A stretch of DNA of 64,000 nt from Rhizobium rhizogenes (GTDB lineage Bacteria > Pseudomonadota > Alphaproteobacteria > Rhizobiales > Rhizobiaceae): NCBI RefSeq assembly GCF_002005205.3, contig NZ_CP019702.2, positions 1,554,001 through 1,618,000 of the forward strand. Direction: 5' to 3'. Each line of letters opens with the position of its first letter. Position 1 is the stretch's first letter. Shown here piece after piece: positions 25,135 to 34,835 of this stretch. The position numbers and the translations under genes are program-made. The notes beneath the pieces are model-generated. The model searched no databases. It saw only the letters and a program-made list of their open reading frames with translations, and was not told the DNA's origin.

Positions 25135-26304
25135 ATGGTGAATATTGCCATTCCCCGACCGAAGACGGGAATTCGAGGACAAGCCTTGCCACAGACTTTC
25201 AAATCGCCAAACGCCGCCCGGCGGCTCTCCGCAGCTATTGCCATCATGACCGCAGGCCTCGTTGCCGCGGCACCCGTGGCCAATGCCAATCCGAAAATGG
25301 TGGTGGATGTCAAAACCGGCAAGGTGATTGCCCATCAGGAAGCCTTCCGCAAGTGGTATCCCGCCTCGCTGACCAAGCTGATGACCGCCTACATCGCCTT
25401 TTCGCAGATGAAGGCCGGCAAGATCAGCCCGCAGACGGAAGTGGTGATGAGCAAGAAGGCGGCCGATCAGCCGGCCTCGAAAATGTATTTCAAGCCCGGC
25501 CAGAAGCTGACGATGGACAGCGCGCTGAAGCTGCTGCTTATCAAATCCGCCAATGATATTGCGGTGGCGATTGCCGAGACGATCGGCGGCACGTCCGATA
25601 ATTTCGTGGCGCAGATGAATGCGCAGGCGCAGCGGCTGGGCATGAGCTCCACCCGTTATGTGAACCCCAACGGCCTGCCCGGCAAGGGACAATACACGAC
25701 GGCCCGGGATCTGGCGCTGCTGGCGCTGATCATCAAGCGTGAGTTCCCGGAATATGCCGGCTATTTCTCGCTGGAAGGCGTCACCACCGGCAAGAAGAAC
25801 TACGCCAATTTCAACATGCTGGTCGGCCGTTTTGATGGTGCCGATGGCATGAAGACCGGCTTCATCTGTGCCTCCGGCTTCAACCAGGTCTCGTCCGCCG
25901 TGCGCAATGGCCGCTCCGTCATCACCGTGGTGCTGGGCGCGGACAGCCTTGCTGGACGAACCGACCAGTCGGCCGATCTGCTGCAGATGGGGCTGACGGC
26001 GCCTTCCGGTCAGGGCGTTTCGCTCGCTTCGCTGGCACCCTATGGCGATACCGGCGATGTGAACGATGTCAGCGCGGAAATCTGCAATCCGAAGGCTGCC
26101 AAGGTTCGCAGCGAAAGCCGCGATGAAGCCGGCCGTATGGTCATCCATTCGCCCTATGTGACGGAGATGACGCGACCTCCGGAATATTCCTTCGCCGGTC
26201 TTATCCCTGGCAGCGAGACCGTGGCTGTCAACACGACCAAGGGAGCTGCGGCCAAGGGTGAACTGGCCAACGTGCCGATCCCGATCCCACGCCCGACATT
26301 CTGA
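25135..26304 (+). CDS. D-alanyl-D-alanine carboxypeptidase (DacA/DacF family, S11)
   Basis: Periplasmic penicillin-binding protein that trims the terminal D-Ala of peptidoglycan stem peptides. From the ATG at 25135 the catalytic Ser78-x-x-Lys81 lies in PASLTKLMTAY, the SxN motif in IKSANDIAVAIAE and KTG in GMKTGFICASGF. A hydrophobic signal (about 32-50) ends ANANP. The start is uncertain: a TTG at 25186 with GAGGA six bases upstream would give a more normal signal peptide. The C-terminal part (about 320-389) is proline-rich and ends PIPIPRPTF. Confidence 0.92.
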   Translation: MVNIAIPRPKTGIRGQALPQTFKSPNAARRLSAAIAIMTAGLVAAAPVANANPKMVVDVKTGKVIAHQEAFRKWYPASLTKLMTAYIAFSQMKAGKISPQTEVVMSKKAADQPASKMYFKPGQKLTMDSALKLLLIKSANDIAVAIAETIGGTSDNFVAQMNAQAQRLGMSSTRYVNPNGLPGKGQYTTARDLALLALIIKREFPEYAGYFSLEGVTTGKKNYANFNMLVGRFDGADGMKTGFICASGFNQVSSAVRNGRSVITVVLGADSLAGRTDQSADLLQMGLTAPSGQGVSLASLAPYGDTGDVNDVSAEICNPKAAKVRSESRDEAGRMVIHSPYVTEMTRPPEYSFAGLIPGSETVAVNTTKGAAAKGELANVPIPIPRPTF

Positions 26305-26371
26305 TTTTTAAGGGATTATGCCTCCAGGGGCCGCCCCGTCGCCCATGAAGCGAGAGGGTGTGTCTTTCGCC

Positions 26372-26391
26372 TTCTCCCCGTCCGGGGAGAA
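26372..26391. repeat. Dispersed palindrome, copy 1
   Basis: TTCTCCCCG and CGGGGAGAA arms around TC, 68 bases after the carboxypeptidase stop. The same core recurs at 33662 and 41457. The hairpin followed by AAAAA on the plus strand could help end the upstream transcript. The rest of the 313-base gap (26305-26617) shows no gene. Confidence 0.7.
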
Positions 26392-26493
26392 AAAACGAGC
26401 TGCAACGCCGCCCCTATACGATTGCCTGTTGTGCTTGAGAGCGAGCGGCTTCTCCCGGAGAGCTTTGCGGATTGGCTATTCGCAGCTCTGATC

Positions 26494-26508
26494 TGTTATG
26501 ATATTACA
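26494..26508 (+). promoter_or_regulatory. Candidate Zur box upstream of the CobW GTPase
   Basis: TGTTATGATATTACA is a near-palindrome (TGTtAT / ATtACA arms around GAT) of the kind bound by the zinc repressor Zur in alphaproteobacteria, where TGT-N-AT and AT-N-ACA arms recur. It lies about 110 bases upstream of the GTPase start. The link to zinc starvation is inferred from this site and the His-rich protein. Confidence 0.5.
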
Positions 26509-26617
26509 GTCTCGCCCGTGGCTTCAGGCCTTGGGCGATTTCTGTTTTATCGCGCGGTTCCGGCTCGAACATCGTTCAACGATCTGCCGGAGCGGCCCTC
26601 AACCATACAGGCAAGGC

Positions 26618-27766
26618 ATGTCTCGCGAGCGTATACCGGTCTCCATCATCACCGGATTTCTCGGCGCCGGAAAATCGACGCTGCTCAACCGGCTTCTCAA
26701 AGACCCCGAGATGAGCGACGCCGCAATCATCATCAATGAATTTGGTGATGTCAGCATCGATCACATGCTGGTTGAAAGCGCCGGCGAAGGCATCATCGAA
26801 CTGGCGGAAGGCTGCCTGTGCTGCACCGTGCGCGGCGAACTGGTGGATACGCTGGCGGAGTTGATGGATGGTATCCAGACCGGCAAGCTGAAGCCGGTAA
26901 AGCGGGTGGTGATCGAGACCACGGGTCTTGCCGATCCTGCCCCGGTCATGCAATCGATCATGGGCAATCCGGTGATCGCGCAGAATTTCGTGCTCAACGG
27001 CATGATCACCGTGGTGGATGCCGTAAACGGTCTGTCCACGCTCGACAATCATCAGGAATCCATGAAGCAGGCGGCGGTGGCTGACCGTCTGGTCATGACC
27101 AAGCGCATGCTTGCCGACGCTTCCACGATTTCAGCGCTGACGGCACGCCTGCAGGCGCTCAATCCGCGGGCAACGATCGAGGATGGCGACAGCGCCGACT
27201 GGAGTGCTGCGGAACTTCTTGACAACGGCCTTTACGATGCCGGCAGCAAAAATGCCGATGTCGGCCGCTGGCTGGGCGAAGAGGCGGTACACGATCATGA
27301 CCACCACCATGATCATGACCACGACCATGCGCATGATCACCATCACGGTGATGATCACCATCACCATCATCACGATGTGAACCGGCACGATGCATCGATC
27401 CGTTCCTTCTCGATCATTCACGATCAGCCGATCCAGCCGATGGCGGTTGAAATGTTCGTGGATTTGCTGCGCTCGGCGCACGGGGAGCGACTGTTGCGCA
27501 TGAAGGCCATCGTCAAGCTGTCGGACAATCCGGACCGGCCTTTGGTGTTGCATGGGGTGCAGAGCATTTTCCACACGCCTGAACGTCTTTCGGCCTGGCC
27601 GGACCCGTCTGATCAGCGCACGCGCATGGTGCTGATCACGAAGGATTTGCCGGAGGCTTTCGTGCAGGACCTGTTCGCGGCCTTCACCGGCGTACCGGGT
27701 ATCGACCGGCCGGACAGGCAGGCGATGACGGATAATCCGCTGGCGGTTTCGGGGTTGCGGTTTTAG
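26618..27766 (+). CDS. CobW/ZNG1-type G3E GTPase with histidine-rich loop
   Basis: 382 residues from the ATG at 26618; longer frames upstream do not resemble the family. Walker A is GFLGAGKS (13-20), the metal-binding CxCC is Cys66-Leu-Cys68-Cys69, and a run of about 20 His mixed with Asp fills residues 225-258. The C-terminal CobW_C domain begins near 260 (IRSFSIIHDQPIQPMAVEMF). These proteins are GTP-driven metallochaperones; a CxCC plus His-rich loop points to zinc delivery under shortage rather than cobalamin synthesis. The genes for CobS/CobT are 7 kb away and unrelated to it. Confidence 0.9.
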   Translation: MSRERIPVSIITGFLGAGKSTLLNRLLKDPEMSDAAIIINEFGDVSIDHMLVESAGEGIIELAEGCLCCTVRGELVDTLAELMDGIQTGKLKPVKRVVIETTGLADPAPVMQSIMGNPVIAQNFVLNGMITVVDAVNGLSTLDNHQESMKQAAVADRLVMTKRMLADASTISALTARLQALNPRATIEDGDSADWSAAELLDNGLYDAGSKNADVGRWLGEEAVHDHDHHHDHDHDHAHDHHHGDDHHHHHHDVNRHDASIRSFSIIHDQPIQPMAVEMFVDLLRSAHGERLLRMKAIVKLSDNPDRPLVLHGVQSIFHTPERLSAWPDPSDQRTRMVLITKDLPEAFVQDLFAAFTGVPGIDRPDRQAMTDNPLAVSGLRF

Positions 27767-27787
27767 GGCGGCGCCGTTGAACGTCGG

Positions 27788-28024
27788 TTACCCGCCCTTC
27801 ACGATCCGGAACCGATGCCCCTTATCCACCGCAACCGTCTCGAGCAGGCTATGCCCATCCTCATTGCACATATGGGTAATATCGATCACCGCCAGCGGAT
27901 CGGTCGTCTCGACGGTCAGAATATCGCCTGCCCTCAGGGTTGCGAGTTTCTTGCGGCTTCTCAAAACCGGAAGGGGGCATTTAAGCCCCCTCAAATCGTA
28001 AATCGTCTCGGCCGCGTCGCTCAT
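27788..28024 (-). CDS. TusA/SirA-like sulfur carrier protein
   Basis: 78 residues with the family signature LRGLKCPLPVLRSRKKLATL, whose CPxP cysteine carries a persulfide in TusA-like proteins, and a C-terminal strand pair with HSLLETVAVDKGHRFRI. It acts in cytoplasmic sulfur relay, for example toward tRNA thiolation or cofactor synthesis. The ATG overlaps the TGA of the L,D-transpeptidase gene (ATGA), so the two are co-translated although no functional connection is obvious. Confidence 0.9.
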   Translation of the reverse strand: MSDAAETIYDLRGLKCPLPVLRSRKKLATLRAGDILTVETTDPLAVIDITHMCNEDGHSLLETVAVDKGHRFRIVKGG

Positions 28025-29322
28025 TCCTTGGCCCAGAACTTCCAGAATGGCTTCTTTTCCGGTGCTTCCGGTGCAGGTGCTGCCGAATAGGCGAGGGGGT
28101 TGAGGGCTGGAACGGGAATGCCCTGTGCCGTTGCGCCACCCTGGCCATTTGCCGCGGATGCGGGGGCAGCCGTGGCAACCATGGTCGGGGCCGCGGGTGC
28201 GGGGTTCGATTGTGGTGCAGTGGGCTGGACAGCCGAAGGACGCGGGCCGCGCAGGGCCGAGGCGGTTGCGGTCGTCGCCGGTGAGGACGAGGTCACCTGC
28301 TGCGCCTTTTTCTCCATCAGCGCGGCATATTCCGTTTCCTTCATCAGCTTGCCGGCCTTCAGCGCCGAGCCGGTCGGGGCATAGGCGGGCTCGCGGCCCT
28401 TGCGCTTTTCGGCAACCAGCGCCTTGCGCTCCGCCTCGCTCGGGTCATACCAGGCCATGCCGTCATATTTCTTCATCGCCTTTTCATAGGCAAGATCATA
28501 GGTCTTCTCGTAGCTCGAAAGCGCGCTGACGAGCGCCGGCGGCGTGCTCATGGCCGGGCATTGGGCAGAGGCGTTGAAGCTGCCGCCTTCCGTCTGCTGG
28601 TTGAAGACATATTTCTTCTCGCAGACATTCACTTCCGGCGGGCGCTTGGTCACTTCGAAATTGTCGTAACCCACCTTCAGCATCTTCCAGAATTCGAGAT
28701 GTTCGCTCTGGCGGTGGCGGGCCATGTTTTTCGCCGTCATGCGGAAAGGGAAGGCCTGCAGCTGCACGGTCTTCTGGCCGCCCTTGAAGGCGTCACGGGC
28801 GAAACCGTAGATTTCAAGAATCTGCGCATCCGTCATCGAATAGCAGCCGGAGGACGAGCAGGCGCCATGGATCATCAGATTGGTGCCGTTACGGCCATTG
28901 GCGGCATCGTAGCGGTTCGGAAAGCCGGTATTGATGGCGAGATAATATTTCGAGTTCGGATTGAGATGCGCGGGGGTCAGGTTGTAGAAACCTTCCGGCG
29001 CCTGCCGGTCGCCTTCCTTCACCTTCGGGCCGAGTTTGCCGGACCATGCGCAAATCTCGTAGCCGGCGATCTTCTCGAAACGGTTGTCGCGCCTGGCCTT
29101 CCAGATTTCCAGCGCACCTTCTTCCTTGAAGATGCGGATCATGATCGGCGAGGTGCGATCCATGCCCCTTTTGTCGATCTCGGCCAGAATGGACGGAGAC
29201 AGCGGATAATCGACCTTGTTCTTGACGTGGGAGACGTCGCGTTCGACGGTTTCGAGCGTATCGTTGCAGCCGGCGAGAACGAGCGCGGTGCAGGCAAGAA
29301 GGGCAAAATGTGTCAAACGCAT
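28021..29322 (-). CDS. L,D-transpeptidase (YkuD, YafK-like) lipoprotein
   Basis: 433 residues with a lipoprotein signal (LLACTALVLAGCNDT, lipobox Cys near 19). The YkuD catalytic domain (about 50-210) contains FNLTPAHLNPNSKYYLAINTGFPN, then the conserved His-Gly in LMIHGACSSSGCYSMTD with the nucleophilic cysteine. Such enzymes remodel or cleave 3-3 links in peptidoglycan or its lipoprotein anchors. The C-terminal ~120 residues are Ala/Pro-rich and disordered, ending PFWKFWAKE. It overlaps the TusA-like gene by four bases. Confidence 0.9.
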   Translation of the reverse strand: MRLTHFALLACTALVLAGCNDTLETVERDVSHVKNKVDYPLSPSILAEIDKRGMDRTSPIMIRIFKEEGALEIWKARRDNRFEKIAGYEICAWSGKLGPKVKEGDRQAPEGFYNLTPAHLNPNSKYYLAINTGFPNRYDAANGRNGTNLMIHGACSSSGCYSMTDAQILEIYGFARDAFKGGQKTVQLQAFPFRMTAKNMARHRQSEHLEFWKMLKVGYDNFEVTKRPPEVNVCEKKYVFNQQTEGGSFNASAQCPAMSTPPALVSALSSYEKTYDLAYEKAMKKYDGMAWYDPSEAERKALVAEKRKGREPAYAPTGSALKAGKLMKETEYAALMEKKAQQVTSSSPATTATASALRGPRPSAVQPTAPQSNPAPAAPTMVATAAPASAANGQGGATAQGIPVPALNPLAYSAAPAPEAPEKKPFWKFWAKE

Positions 29323-29512
29323 GATCTGATCCGAAAGACGATGGCACGAAGCGGCGGAGTTCTACACCGTCCCGCGTGTATTTTAAATACGGTATTAACC
29401 GTTTACATCTTCTTAACTCAAATCGGATCCGCCCCCGCGGCCGCCGATACATCTGTTGATGTGACCGGACTATGGCCGAGTTGGGGCGATATTCAAGGAA
29501 AATAAGGCCGGG

Positions 29513-30466
29513 TTAGAGGTTCCGGCCGATATCCAGGAATTTCTGGCGGCGTTCGGCGCGCAGCTGCGTGCCCGAACGCTGTGAAAGATCGGCCAGCGCC
29601 TTGGCGATCACGTCACCTGTCGCGTCGATCACGGTTGCCGGATCGCGATGAGCGCCGCCGATCGGTTCGGGAATGATTCCATCGATGACGCCGAGCGACT
29701 TCAGGTCTTCGGACGTGATCTTCATGTTGGTTGCGGCTTCCTTGGCGCGGGTCGAATCACGCCAGAGAATGGAGGCAGCACCTTCCGGCGAGATCACCGA
29801 ATAGATCGAATGTTCGAGCATATAAACGCGGTTGCCGGTGGCGATGGCGATCGCGCCGCCCGAACCGCCTTCGCCGATGACGACGGAAACGATCGGCACC
29901 TTGACGTTAAGGCACATTTCCGTCGAGCGGGCGATGGCTTCGGCCTGGCCGCGCTCTTCGGCGCCGACGCCGGGATAGGCGCCTGCGGTATCGATGAGGG
30001 TGACGACCGGCAGCGAGAAACGGTCGGCCAGTTCCAGAACGCGGATCGCCTTGCGGTAACCTTCCGGACGCGCACTGCCGAAATTATGCTTCAGGCGGCT
30101 CTTGGTGTCGTTGCCCTTTTCCTGGCCGATGATGGCGACGGGCTGACCGTTGAAACGCGCAAGGCCCGCCTGAATGGCGGCGTCTTCGGAAAATTTGCGG
30201 TCGCCGGCAAGCGGCGTGAAATCGGTGAACAGCGCCTTGGCGTAGTCGACGAAATGCGGGCGCTGCGGATGGCGCGCGACCTGCGTTTTCTGCCAGGCGT
30301 TCAGTTTCGAATAGATGTCCTGCATCGCATCGTTGACGCGAACTTCAAGACGGCTGATCTCCTCCGAGGTGTCTATGCTCTCGTCTTCGGTGGCAAGCTT
30401 CTTCAGCTCGATGATCTTGCCTTCAAGGTCCGAGATAGGTTTTTCGAAGTCGAGATAATTGTGCAT
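29513..30466 (-). CDS. accA: Acetyl-CoA carboxylase carboxyltransferase subunit alpha
   Basis: 317 residues, the usual AccA length. The N-terminal helix ([18 protein letters not shown]) and the crotonase-like core ([74 protein letters not shown]) are characteristic. With AccD it transfers the carboxyl group from biotin to acetyl-CoA, the first committed step of fatty acid synthesis. It is transcribed in the same direction as xerD, which ends 62 bases upstream. Confidence 0.97.
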   Translation of the reverse strand: MHNYLDFEKPISDLEGKIIELKKLATEDESIDTSEEISRLEVRVNDAMQDIYSKLNAWQKTQVARHPQRPHFVDYAKALFTDFTPLAGDRKFSEDAAIQAGLARFNGQPVAIIGQEKGNDTKSRLKHNFGSARPEGYRKAIRVLELADRFSLPVVTLIDTAGAYPGVGAEERGQAEAIARSTEMCLNVKVPIVSVVIGEGGSGGAIAIATGNRVYMLEHSIYSVISPEGAASILWRDSTRAKEAATNMKITSEDLKSLGVIDGIIPEPIGGAHRDPATVIDATGDVIAKALADLSQRSGTQLRAERRQKFLDIGRNL

Positions 30467-30528
30467 GAGATCCGTTTCCGATCGTTTTGCGCAAGGTTTG
30501 ACCGGATTATCCGGCGGTTCCGGTCGCT

Positions 30529-31524
30529 CTAATCAAGGTTTTTGCCCTGTTTGGCAAGGGGGTGATGTGTTTGTACCAGTTCTTGCAAGCGTTCTTCCAG
30601 CACATGTGTATAGATTTGTGTCGTGGAAATGTCGGAATGACCGAGAAGCTCCTGCACCGCGCGCAGATCCGCGCCGTTCTGCAGGAGGTGGCTGGCAAAG
30701 GCATGGCGCAGGACGTGTGGCGACACCGCCGAGGCGGTCAGGCCCGTGCGAATGGCAATATCCTTCAGGTCACGGGCGAAGACCTGGCGGGGCAGGTGGC
30801 CTTCCTTGCTGTTCGAAGGAAACAGCCAGGGGCTCTCCGCCGTCTCCGTTTTTTTTGGGGAAATGGCTGCCTTGCTTTTCTCCGGCACAAGCGCCTTTCT
30901 GGCGGCGTCGTATTTTTCCATCGCCTCGATGGCTGCGCGTGACAGAAGCACCATACGGTCCTTGTTGCCCTTGCCCCGTATCATCAGGAAGCGCCCTTCC
31001 TGACGTAGTACCTTGACCGGCAGGGAGACGAGTTCGCTGACGCGCATACCGGTGGCATAAAGCAGCTCGAGCAGCAGATGCATGCGGATGCGGCCAAGCT
31101 GGCCGGGGCCTGGGGCCGCGGCCTCTTCCGCTGCGATGCGGAGAAGTTTCGTCACGTCGGCAACGCTCATCGTTTTCGGCAGGCTGAGCCCCTTCTTCGG
31201 CGCGTCGATGATGCCGGTCGGGTCGTCACCGCGCAGCCCTTCCGAATAAAGGAAGCGATAAAATTGCCGCATGGAGGAGAGGCGCCGCGCCTGTGAGGTG
31301 GCGGCGAAGCCCTGCGTGGAAAGATCGGTCAGATAGGCGGACAGGTCGGGTGTCTGCGCCGCCGTCAGGGACTGGCCCCGCCCGGCGAGGAATTCGCGCA
31401 GGTCCGTCAGGTCGCGCTCATAGGAGGACAGCGTATTGGCCGCTGCACCCCGCTCGGCGCTCATCATCTCCAGAAAACTTTCGAGCCGGGCACCATCGCG
31501 CCCTCCTGCCTGTTGTCCGCTCAT
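30529..31524 (-). CDS. xerD: Tyrosine recombinase XerD
   Basis: 331 residues: an N-terminal SAM-like core-binding domain (about 10-100, [18 protein letters not shown]) and a catalytic domain with Arg ([14 protein letters not shown]), Lys, [30 protein letters not shown] and the tyrosine in TTQIYTHV. It resolves chromosome dimers at dif together with XerC and FtsK. A ~25-residue insertion rich in Lys/Ala (around [20 protein letters not shown]) makes it longer than the 298-residue E. coli protein. Its ATG overlaps the stop of a 57-residue gene. XerD rather than XerC is chosen from the accA neighbourhood. Confidence 0.9.
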   Translation of the reverse strand: MSGQQAGGRDGARLESFLEMMSAERGAAANTLSSYERDLTDLREFLAGRGQSLTAAQTPDLSAYLTDLSTQGFAATSQARRLSSMRQFYRFLYSEGLRGDDPTGIIDAPKKGLSLPKTMSVADVTKLLRIAAEEAAAPGPGQLGRIRMHLLLELLYATGMRVSELVSLPVKVLRQEGRFLMIRGKGNKDRMVLLSRAAIEAMEKYDAARKALVPEKSKAAISPKKTETAESPWLFPSNSKEGHLPRQVFARDLKDIAIRTGLTASAVSPHVLRHAFASHLLQNGADLRAVQELLGHSDISTTQIYTHVLEERLQELVQTHHPLAKQGKNLD

Positions 31525-31694
31525 GGCGCGCGCCTTGCCGGTTCCGCCACCGGCGGGTTCAGCCGCTCGGAGGGGATGCGCACCGTCACCTCGCGGTCGC
31601 GCGGTTTGACGACCATGACGAGCAGCACCATGCCGCCATAGATCAACCCCGCGATGGTCGCCAGTATCATCGTGAAGCGGAAGAGGGTGGGCAT
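31521..31694 (-). CDS. 57-residue single-pass membrane peptide upstream of xerD
   Basis: Small gene starting ATG at 31694 with TGGAGCCGCC upstream. The product has one strong membrane helix (about 5-29, [20 protein letters not shown]) followed by a basic, proline-rich tail ([19 protein letters not shown]). Its TGA overlaps the xerD ATG (ATGA), a sign of coupled translation. It stands opposite aroK with a 189-base divergent promoter region between them. No family is recognised, but the coding pattern and overlap support a real gene. Confidence 0.7.
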   Translation of the reverse strand: MPTLFRFTMILATIAGLIYGGMVLLVMVVKPRDREVTVRIPSERLNPPVAEPARRAP

Positions 31695-31883
31695 GGCGGC
31701 TCCATGAAGGTGGCGGTCGAAATGTATATGCGGTGCGGCGAAAGCGGCGGCAAGATCAAAAAGCCGGCTTCCGCCCCGTGCCGCATGCGGCGATGATTGT
31801 GATTCAACGCAATTCAGTCAGCAATTTGGCTTGACGCTTCGTAAACATTTGCAGATATCCATGCCAAACGGGCTTTCAAATTT

Positions 31884-32474
31884 ATGAATGAAACGAATTT
31901 ATCCGTCCCGGCCACACTCGGGGAGCAAGCACGGGCAAAGCTCGGACGGCGCAACGTCGTCTTTGTCGGGCTGATGGGGGCTGGAAAGTCCGCAATAGGC
32001 CGGATGGTCGCCCAGCAGCTCAAAGTCTCGTTCATCGATACGGATGTCGAAATCGAGCGTGTATCGCGCATGACGATATCGGAACTCTTCGCCACCTATG
32101 GTGAGGAGGAATTCCGGGCGCTGGAAACGCGGGTCATCAAGCGGCTTTTGCGCGGTGGACCCAAGGTCATTTCCACCGGTGGCGGCGCGTTCATCAACGA
32201 CAATACCCGCCGGCACATCACGCGCGGCGGCATTTCGCTGTGGCTGAAGGCCGACCTCGAGGTGTTGTGGGAGAGGGTCAACAAGCGCGACCACCGCCCG
32301 CTTCTGAAGACCGAAAACCCAAAGGCCACGCTGGCGGCCCTGATGGAGAAGCGCTATCCGATCTATGCGGAAGCGGATTTGACCATCGAATCCCGCGATG
32401 TCCGCAAGGAAATCATCGTGACAGAGGTGCTGGCCGCCATAGCCGGCATTGAACAGAAAGACAGATCCCCATGA
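31884..32474 (+). CDS. aroK: Shikimate kinase
   Basis: 196 residues. Walker A GLMGAGKS (29-36), the shikimate-binding DTDVEIER and a [17 protein letters not shown] segment, and the STGGGAF motif identify the enzyme that phosphorylates shikimate with ATP in aromatic amino acid synthesis. The last bases overlap the aroB start by four, forming the aroKB operon usual in bacteria. An N-terminal extension of about 20 residues precedes the kinase fold. Confidence 0.96.
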   Translation: MNETNLSVPATLGEQARAKLGRRNVVFVGLMGAGKSAIGRMVAQQLKVSFIDTDVEIERVSRMTISELFATYGEEEFRALETRVIKRLLRGGPKVISTGGGAFINDNTRRHITRGGISLWLKADLEVLWERVNKRDHRPLLKTENPKATLAALMEKRYPIYAEADLTIESRDVRKEIIVTEVLAAIAGIEQKDRSP

Positions 32475-33604
32475 CGCCTTCCGAAATCCACGCCGATGAA
32501 CGTCTCGTCCATGTGCCGCTCGGCGAGCGCGCCTATGACATTCTGATCGGGCCGGGACTGATCGGCAGGGCGGGCGGCGAGATTTCGGCGCGGCTGAAGG
32601 GCCGGCGCGCGGCGATCATTACCGATGAGCATGTGGCACCGCTTTACCTCGAAGGCCTGATGGATGGTCTGCAGACGGATGGCATCGAGGCGGTTTCGCT
32701 GACCCTGCCGGCCGGCGAAAAGACCAAGAGCTTCGAACATCTGGTCACTGTCTGCGATGCGGTTCTGGCCGCAAGGGTGGAACGCAACGATGCGGTGATC
32801 GCGCTCGGCGGCGGCGTGATCGGCGATCTCGCCGGTTTTGCGGCGGGCATCGTGCGCCGGGGCGTGCGCTTTGTGCAGATACCGACCTCTCTTCTGGCGC
32901 AGGTCGATTCCTCCGTCGGCGGCAAGACCGGCATCAACAGCCGCCACGGCAAGAACCTCGTCGGCGTTTTCCACCAGCCCGATCTGGTGCTGGCGGATAC
33001 AGCGGTGCTCGATACGCTGAGCCCGCGTGAATTCCGCGCCGGTTATGCCGAAGTGGTGAAGTACGGGCTGATCGACAAGCCGGATTTCTTCTTCTGGCTG
33101 GAAAAGAACTGGGATGACATCCGCACCGGCGGCCCCGCGCGCATTCAGGCGATTGCGACCAGCTGCCAGGCCAAGGCCGATGTGGTGGTGGCCGACGAGA
33201 AGGAAAACGGCGTGCGCGCCCTCCTCAATCTCGGCCATACATTCGGCCACGCGCTGGAGGCGGCGACCAACTACGACAGCAAGCGGCTGGTGCATGGCGA
33301 AGGCGTCGCCATCGGCATGGTGCTGGCGCACCAGTTCTCCGCCCGTCTTAACCTCGCCAGCCCGGATGATGCCGCGCGCGTCGAAGCGCATCTGAAGGCG
33401 GTTGGCCTGCCGACGACGATGAAGGATATTCCCGGTGAGTTGCCACCGGTCGAGACGCTGATGACGGCAATTGCGCAGGACAAGAAGGTCAAGGGCGGCA
33501 AGCTCACCTTCATCCTCACCCACGGCATCGGCCAGTCCTTCGTGGCCGATGATGTTGCGGCGTCCGAGGTGCAGTCCTTCCTGTCGGAAAAGCATCCGGG
33601 GTGA
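32471..33604 (+). CDS. aroB: 3-Dehydroquinate synthase
   Basis: 377 residues. NAD-binding region [20 protein letters not shown], the [19 protein letters not shown] segment with active-site Lys, and metal-ligand histidines in [12 protein letters not shown] and [12 protein letters not shown] are all present. It converts DAHP to 3-dehydroquinate, the second step of the shikimate pathway, and is coupled to aroK by a 4-base overlap. Confidence 0.97.
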   Translation: MTPSEIHADERLVHVPLGERAYDILIGPGLIGRAGGEISARLKGRRAAIITDEHVAPLYLEGLMDGLQTDGIEAVSLTLPAGEKTKSFEHLVTVCDAVLAARVERNDAVIALGGGVIGDLAGFAAGIVRRGVRFVQIPTSLLAQVDSSVGGKTGINSRHGKNLVGVFHQPDLVLADTAVLDTLSPREFRAGYAEVVKYGLIDKPDFFFWLEKNWDDIRTGGPARIQAIATSCQAKADVVVADEKENGVRALLNLGHTFGHALEAATNYDSKRLVHGEGVAIGMVLAHQFSARLNLASPDDAARVEAHLKAVGLPTTMKDIPGELPPVETLMTAIAQDKKVKGGKLTFILTHGIGQSFVADDVAASEVQSFLSEKHPG

Positions 33605-33629
33605 AATGTTGAGCGATATGGTGAGGGTG

Positions 33630-33707
33630 GCCCCCTCATCGCCTCGCTTCGCTCCGGCACGTCTCCCCGCCGGGGAGAAGGTGGCCCGAAGGGCTGGATG
33701 AGGGGGC
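33630..33707. repeat. Nested palindromic element, copy 2
   Basis: Outer arms GCCCCCTCATC (33630-33640) and GATGAGGGGGC (33697-33707) are perfectly complementary, and an inner TCTCCCCG-C-CGGGGAGA palindrome lies at 33662-33678. It fills the gap between the convergent aroB and bolA genes, so it can form a hairpin in either transcript and may serve as a terminator or REP-like repeat. Confidence 0.75.
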
Positions 33708-33735
33708 TTGCTCTCGGTTTTGATGACAGCCTTAA

Positions 33736-34017
33736 TCAGAACCGCACTGGTTCCCCCGGTGCAGCCGCCTCTATGGCCAGCGCATGCAGCCCGGCATCGA
33801 GTTCCGGCTTCAAAAGCGCATTGATCGCCCGGTGGCGCTCGACGCGAGACTTGCCGGAAAAGCTTTCCGACACTATCTGAACACGCATATGCGTCTCGCC
33901 CGTGCCGGTCATATCCGGCTGGTGGCCCGCATGCATCCGGCTTTCATCGACGACCTTCAGTCGCTCCGGTGAAAAGCTTTCCCGAAGCTTCGTTTCTATG
34001 CGTTCTCGCAGGGACAT
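33736..34017 (-). CDS. BolA family protein
   Basis: 93 residues from the ATG at 34017 (MSLRERIETKLRESFSPERL); an upstream in-frame start to 34077 adds residues that do not fit the family. The BolA core (HMRVQIVSESFSGKSRVERHRAINALL) is clear, with the RHR-x-I motif of the helix-turn-helix-like region. BolA proteins work with monothiol glutaredoxins in iron-sulfur and iron homeostasis. It is convergent with aroB and divergent from the J-domain gene. Confidence 0.93.
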   Translation of the reverse strand: MSLRERIETKLRESFSPERLKVVDESRMHAGHQPDMTGTGETHMRVQIVSESFSGKSRVERHRAINALLKPELDAGLHALAIEAAAPGEPVRF

Positions 34018-34131
34018 GCGAAGGGCTCCATTCCTGTTGGCTGGTCTTGAAGGGGGCTCCCTAAAAGCCTGTAACATTCCACTTTGTCAATTCTTGTTGT
34101 GCGGCTTTTCGCACCCCATAATCAGGGCATC

Positions 34132-34767
34132 ATGAAACTGGATTCGAAATATTTCGATCGCATCCGCACGCGCCGGAAAAGGGAGCGGGAACCTGAGGTT
34201 CAGGCCCCCACCTGCCAGTGGGACGGATGCGACAAACCGGGTATTCACCGGGCACCCGTCGGCCGCAATGCCGAGGGGCAATTCTTCCTGTTCTGCTTCG
34301 AGCACGTGAAGGAATACAACAAGGGCTATAATTATTTTTCCGGCCTGTCCGACAGCGAGATTGCCCGTTACCAGAAGGAAGCGATCACCGGCCATCGCCC
34401 CACCTGGACGGTGGGCGTCAACAAGACGGCGCGCGACAGCCCGCTGCATTCCACGCTGCGTTCCGGCACGGCCAGCGGCAATGCCCGCATCCGCGATCCT
34501 TTCGGCTTTGCCGGCGGTTTTGCAGGTGGCTCAAGGGCAGGCGGCACGCGCATGCAGCAGGACCGCAAATTGAAGACGCTGGAGGCAAAAGCCTTCGATA
34601 CGCTCGGTCTTTCTGCCAGTGCGAAGCAGGAAGACATAAAAAGGCGCTATAAGGAGCTTGTCAAAAAGCACCATCCTGATGCTAATGGTGGCGATCGTGG
34701 TTCGGAAGAGCGTTTTCGGGCTGTTGTTCAAGCATATCAATTGTTAAAGCAGTCAGGTTTCTGCTAA
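34132..34767 (+). CDS. J-domain protein with N-terminal cysteine-rich segment
   Basis: 211 residues from the ATG at 34132. The C-terminal J domain (about 153-205, KAFDTLGLSASAKQEDIKRR and the HPD at 181-183) should stimulate a DnaK-type chaperone. The N-terminal part carries C28-x4-C33 and a FCFEH segment with Cys55, possibly metal binding, and a glycine-rich linker (FGFAGGFAGGSRAGG) joins the two. This layout, J domain at the end, is common in a rhizobial family located next to cobS. Client and partner are unknown. Confidence 0.85.
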   Translation: MKLDSKYFDRIRTRRKREREPEVQAPTCQWDGCDKPGIHRAPVGRNAEGQFFLFCFEHVKEYNKGYNYFSGLSDSEIARYQKEAITGHRPTWTVGVNKTARDSPLHSTLRSGTASGNARIRDPFGFAGGFAGGSRAGGTRMQQDRKLKTLEAKAFDTLGLSASAKQEDIKRRYKELVKKHHPDANGGDRGSEERFRAVVQAYQLLKQSGFC

Positions 34768-34835
34768 GCCAACTTATGTGTTTACCGCCTGATTGATGAT
34801 GTGGCCGGGTGGCTGCCGCCCGCCTTGGAGACGTG

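Noticed and set aside
27290..27400. Tandem CATGAC-type repeats resembling a DNA repeat array
   Set aside because: They encode the histidine/aspartate-rich loop of the CobW GTPase in frame, so coding constraint explains them.
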